Positions 63,282 to 64,000 of a stretch of 64,000 nucleotides of DNA are shown one piece after another (position 1 is the stretch's first letter; every line of letters begins with the position of its first letter). This DNA is from JAJUFS01 sp036381175 (GTDB lineage: Bacteria > Pseudomonadota > Gammaproteobacteria > Natronospirales > JAJUFS01): the NCBI GenBank assembly GCA_036381175.1, contig DASVDI010000055.1:18203-82202 (forward strand), written 5' to 3'. The position numbers and the translations under genes are program-made. The notes below the pieces were generated by a model, which was not told the origin of the DNA, made no database searches, and saw nothing but the letters and a program-made list of their open reading frames with translations.

Positions 63282-64000
63282 ATGACGGGGCTTCGCATCT
63301 TTCTTCTGGCCGCTTGCGGCCTGCTGGTTTCCAACGCACATGCACTTGAAGGGGTCCAGCCGGACGACGAGCTTTCAAAACTCTACACGGTGAATGAAAC
63401 GTTCGACCCGCTTGGCACGGACCTTGCGGGCGAGTCCCTCGATCTTAATTCCGGCCAGGTTTCCTTCCGTCATGTGGACGTATCCATTCCCGGTAATAGC
63501 GTCTTGCCGGTCGAGTTCGCGCGTACGTTGGCCCTTGACGGTTTTAATTACATGGAATCGTATTCCACGGATGCGGAACTGGGCGACTGGCGCGTTGATG
63601 TGCCAAAGATCACAACCGTGCTGGCCACCCAGTACGGCTGGCCCGCGACACGGTGCAGCAACTTTCACAAACCGCCGGACGCGGTTCCCGAGCAGGGGAG
63701 CGGCGGGCATCCCATTCCCGCTGAGGATTACTGGCAGGGCTACCACGCTCACATTCCCGGAAAAGGAACGCAGGAATTGCTGAGCCGGGGTCCGAATACG
63801 CTCAGCCCCGGAAACCCGGCTGACTATCCGGTGGTGACCAGCAATCACTGGATGGTGGAATGCGTGATAAACGCAAGTCACGCCGCAGGAGGCGCTGCCG
63901 GCGAAGGCTTCAGGCTGCATACGCCGGACGGCCTGACTTATGACTTCGATGTCATGACCAGCGAGGCGCAACCGGATCTGATGAGCCCCTACTACACGCC
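63282..64000 (+). CDS. N-terminal part of a large exported Rhs-like protein (3' end outside window)
   Basis: The frame is open from ATG 63282 (AGGGA at 63270-63274) to the window edge, at least 239 codons. Residues 1-21 are a signal peptide (RIFLLAACGLLVSNAHA). The segment DLNSGQVSFRHVDVSIPGNS near 55, with LPVEFARTL, and TPDGLTYDFDVMT near 220 resemble the opening of very large YD/Rhs-repeat proteins of Lysobacter-type bacteria, as I recall. It lacks the propeller and Ig domains of the Rhs protein at 50672. The C-terminal part, including any toxin tip, is not visible, so a non-toxic cell-surface protein remains possible. Confidence 0.65.
   Translation, partial: MTGLRIFLLAACGLLVSNAHALEGVQPDDELSKLYTVNETFDPLGTDLAGESLDLNSGQVSFRHVDVSIPGNSVLPVEFARTLALDGFNYMESYSTDAELGDWRVDVPKITTVLATQYGWPATRCSNFHKPPDAVPEQGSGGHPIPAEDYWQGYHAHIPGKGTQELLSRGPNTLSPGNPADYPVVTSNHWMVECVINASHAAGGAAGEGFRLHTPDGLTYDFDVMTSEAQPDLMSPYYT

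Overview
The window is chromosomal DNA of a GC-rich gammaproteobacterium. The evidence is gene order: map/glnD/dap genes divergent from rpsB-tsf-pyrH-frr-uppS-cdsA-rseP-bamA-skp-lpxD-fabZ-lpxA-lpxB-rnhB-dnaE-accA-tilS, then pyrG-kdsA-eno-ftsB-truD, then surE-pcm-yqaA-nlpD-rpoS. It makes an outer membrane with lipid A and Kdo, succinylase-type diaminopimelate, and RpoS. I could not fix the family or genus.

Region 1 (1-15640) reads as a phosphorus-acquisition block. It holds a TonB energising operon (DUF3450 protein, two ExbB-type proteins, ExbD, a TonB with an apparent frameshift, a TPR protein), a large predicted beta-helix lipoprotein, a porin, the ornithine-lipid genes olsB-olsA, pstC-pstA-pstB-phoU without pstS, and an arsenate-reductase-like protein. 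Four start regions carry Pho-box-like 6-mers at 11-bp spacing, so most of the block is probably under PhoB control. PstC and PstA both carry large periplasmic insertions.

Region 2 (15689-23208) holds dsbB and the leftward operon map-glnD-dapC-dapD-yffB-dapE. Region 3 (23440-49101) is the translation, envelope and DNA-replication supercluster. It lacks dxr in both of its usual places and lacks ispD-ispF between ftsB and truD, so isoprenoid precursors may come from the mevalonate route.

Region 4 (49102-58351) is an accessory island between echA and smr/surE. A 2451-residue Sec-exported Rhs protein with a swapped-looking toxin tip overlaps a DUF4279-type immunity gene. Behind it lie a broken Rhs fragment and a small predicted membrane protein. 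The island is flanked by direct copies of a palindrome plus the 3' end of a DUF3096 gene. Region 5 (58430-64000) holds smr, the surE-pcm-yqaA-nlpD-rpoS set, and the start of a second large exported Rhs-like gene cut by the window edge.

Intergenic palindromes recur through the window (8612, 16180, 35237, 45631, 58151). Several begin inside the stop codon of the upstream gene. One supplies the TAG stops of both convergent genes dsbB and dapE.
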